In this document: positions 21,033 to 21,302 of the stretch, piece by piece | Layout of the letters: each line of letters starts with the position of its first letter | Position numbering within the stretch: position 1 is the stretch's first letter | DNA from: an uncultured Acidimicrobiia bacterium | Lineage (GTDB): Bacteria; Actinomycetota; Acidimicrobiia; IMCC26256; CALEDW01 | Assembly (NCBI GenBank): GCA_937949585.1 | Contig: CALEDW010000125.1 | Coordinates: 1-21,302 of the forward strand | DNA length: 21,302 nucleotides | Direction: 5' to 3' | The notes under the pieces: model-generated | What the model was told of the DNA's origin: nothing | The model's input: the letters and a program-made list of their open reading frames with translations, nothing else | The model's database searches: none | Position numbers and translations under genes: made by a program

Positions 21033-21302
21033 CCCGGGAGAACGAGACGAGCTCCGCGGCCAGGTTCGCCGCCACGAGCGCCACCAGCACCCCGGTACGC
21101 ACGCCGCGCCCGCAGGTGAGCACGACCGCGAGGCCGAGCACCCCGCCGAGGACGTTGGCGCCGACGTCGCCCAGCATGCTCCGCTCACGCAGATCGTCGG
21201 GCAGGACCGCCACCGCGGCGCCCATCACCGGCGCCACCGCCACCCCGACGGCCGTGGTCCCGGCCGCCACGGCCAGCGGCACCCAGGCGACCAGCGCCGC
21301 CT
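20959..21302 (-). CDS. MraY/WecA-like polyprenyl-phosphate phosphotransferase, 5' part outside window
   Basis: The last 113 residues of a membrane protein; the frame stays open to the right edge, so the start is beyond the window. It shows at least three hydrophobic helices and the segment MLGDVGANVLGGVLGLAV, which matches the G-D-x-G-A/S-x-x-L-G motif of MraY/WecA phosphotransferases. These transfer a sugar-phosphate from a UDP-sugar to undecaprenyl or decaprenyl phosphate. The tail SFSRVIDRVPALRWLDRLGR is cytoplasmic and basic. It is probably an MraY-like paralogue rather than MraY itself, since no other cell-division genes are present. Its stop lies inside the convergent glycosyltransferase gene (74-bp overlap); both genes may belong to envelope glycan synthesis. 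Confidence 0.7.
   Translation of the reverse strand, partial: AALVAWVPLAVAAGTTAVGVAVAPVMGAAVAVLPDDLRERSMLGDVGANVLGGVLGLAVVLTCGRGVRTGVLVALVAANLAAELVSFSRVIDRVPALRWLDRLGRAGTAPAGR

Overview
The window is a very GC-rich, densely packed stretch of bacterial core chromosome. Gene content and order point to an actinobacterium. The series pyrG, NUDIX ADP-ribose pyrophosphatase, xerD, scpA, scpB, pseudouridine synthase, cmk, der follows the order I know from Mycobacterium tuberculosis (Rv1699-Rv1701 and Rv1709-Rv1713). The extra aroH-tyrA-aroA-cmk-plsC block, the trpS and site-2 protease inserts and the lack of mycobacterial features fit a deep-branching actinobacterium such as an Acidimicrobiia-type lineage. 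That class-level placement is inference.

Layout from left to right: the 3' part of a secreted FAS1 (fasciclin) lipoprotein gene (+); a DUF3558-like lipoprotein (-); tRNA-Pro(GGG) (-); a small zinc-ribbon/one-helix membrane protein and an acyl-CoA carboxylase carboxyltransferase (-); der and a PDZ/radical SAM DUF512 gene (-); ispH and a CopD-like membrane protein (+); the block plsC, cmk, aroA, tyrA, aroH (-, transcribed aroH to plsC); rluB, scpB, scpA (-, transcribed scpA to rluB); trpS (+); a site-2 protease, a DksA/TraR-type zinc-finger protein, xerD, a NUDIX hydrolase and pyrG (-, transcribed pyrG to the protease); a GT-C type membrane glycosyltransferase (+); and the 3' end of a MraY/WecA-like phosphotransferase (-) that runs off the right edge.

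The genes serve central functions: ribosome maturation (Der, RluB), chromosome segregation (ScpAB, XerD), nucleotide supply (PyrG, Cmk), aromatic amino acids (AroA, TyrA, AroH), isoprenoids (IspH), phospholipids (PlsC), acyl-CoA carboxylation and tryptophan charging. Within operons they are tightly coupled: seven junctions are 4-nt GTGA or ATGA overlaps. Almost every gene that begins a transcription unit has a TAGSCT-type -10 hexamer only 6-8 nt before its start codon and no Shine-Dalgarno sequence, so this genome appears to rely on leaderless mRNAs. At two junctions the TAG stop codon of the upstream gene is itself the start of the downstream -10 element, and those are the only two non-TGA stops in the window.

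I found no mobile element, CRISPR array, defence system or biosynthetic cluster. The points worth following up are the promoter/stop-codon architecture, an unusual active-site substitution in AroA, the membrane zinc ribbon beside the carboxyltransferase, a bidirectional promoter at pyrG and an in-frame palindrome in the glycosyltransferase gene.
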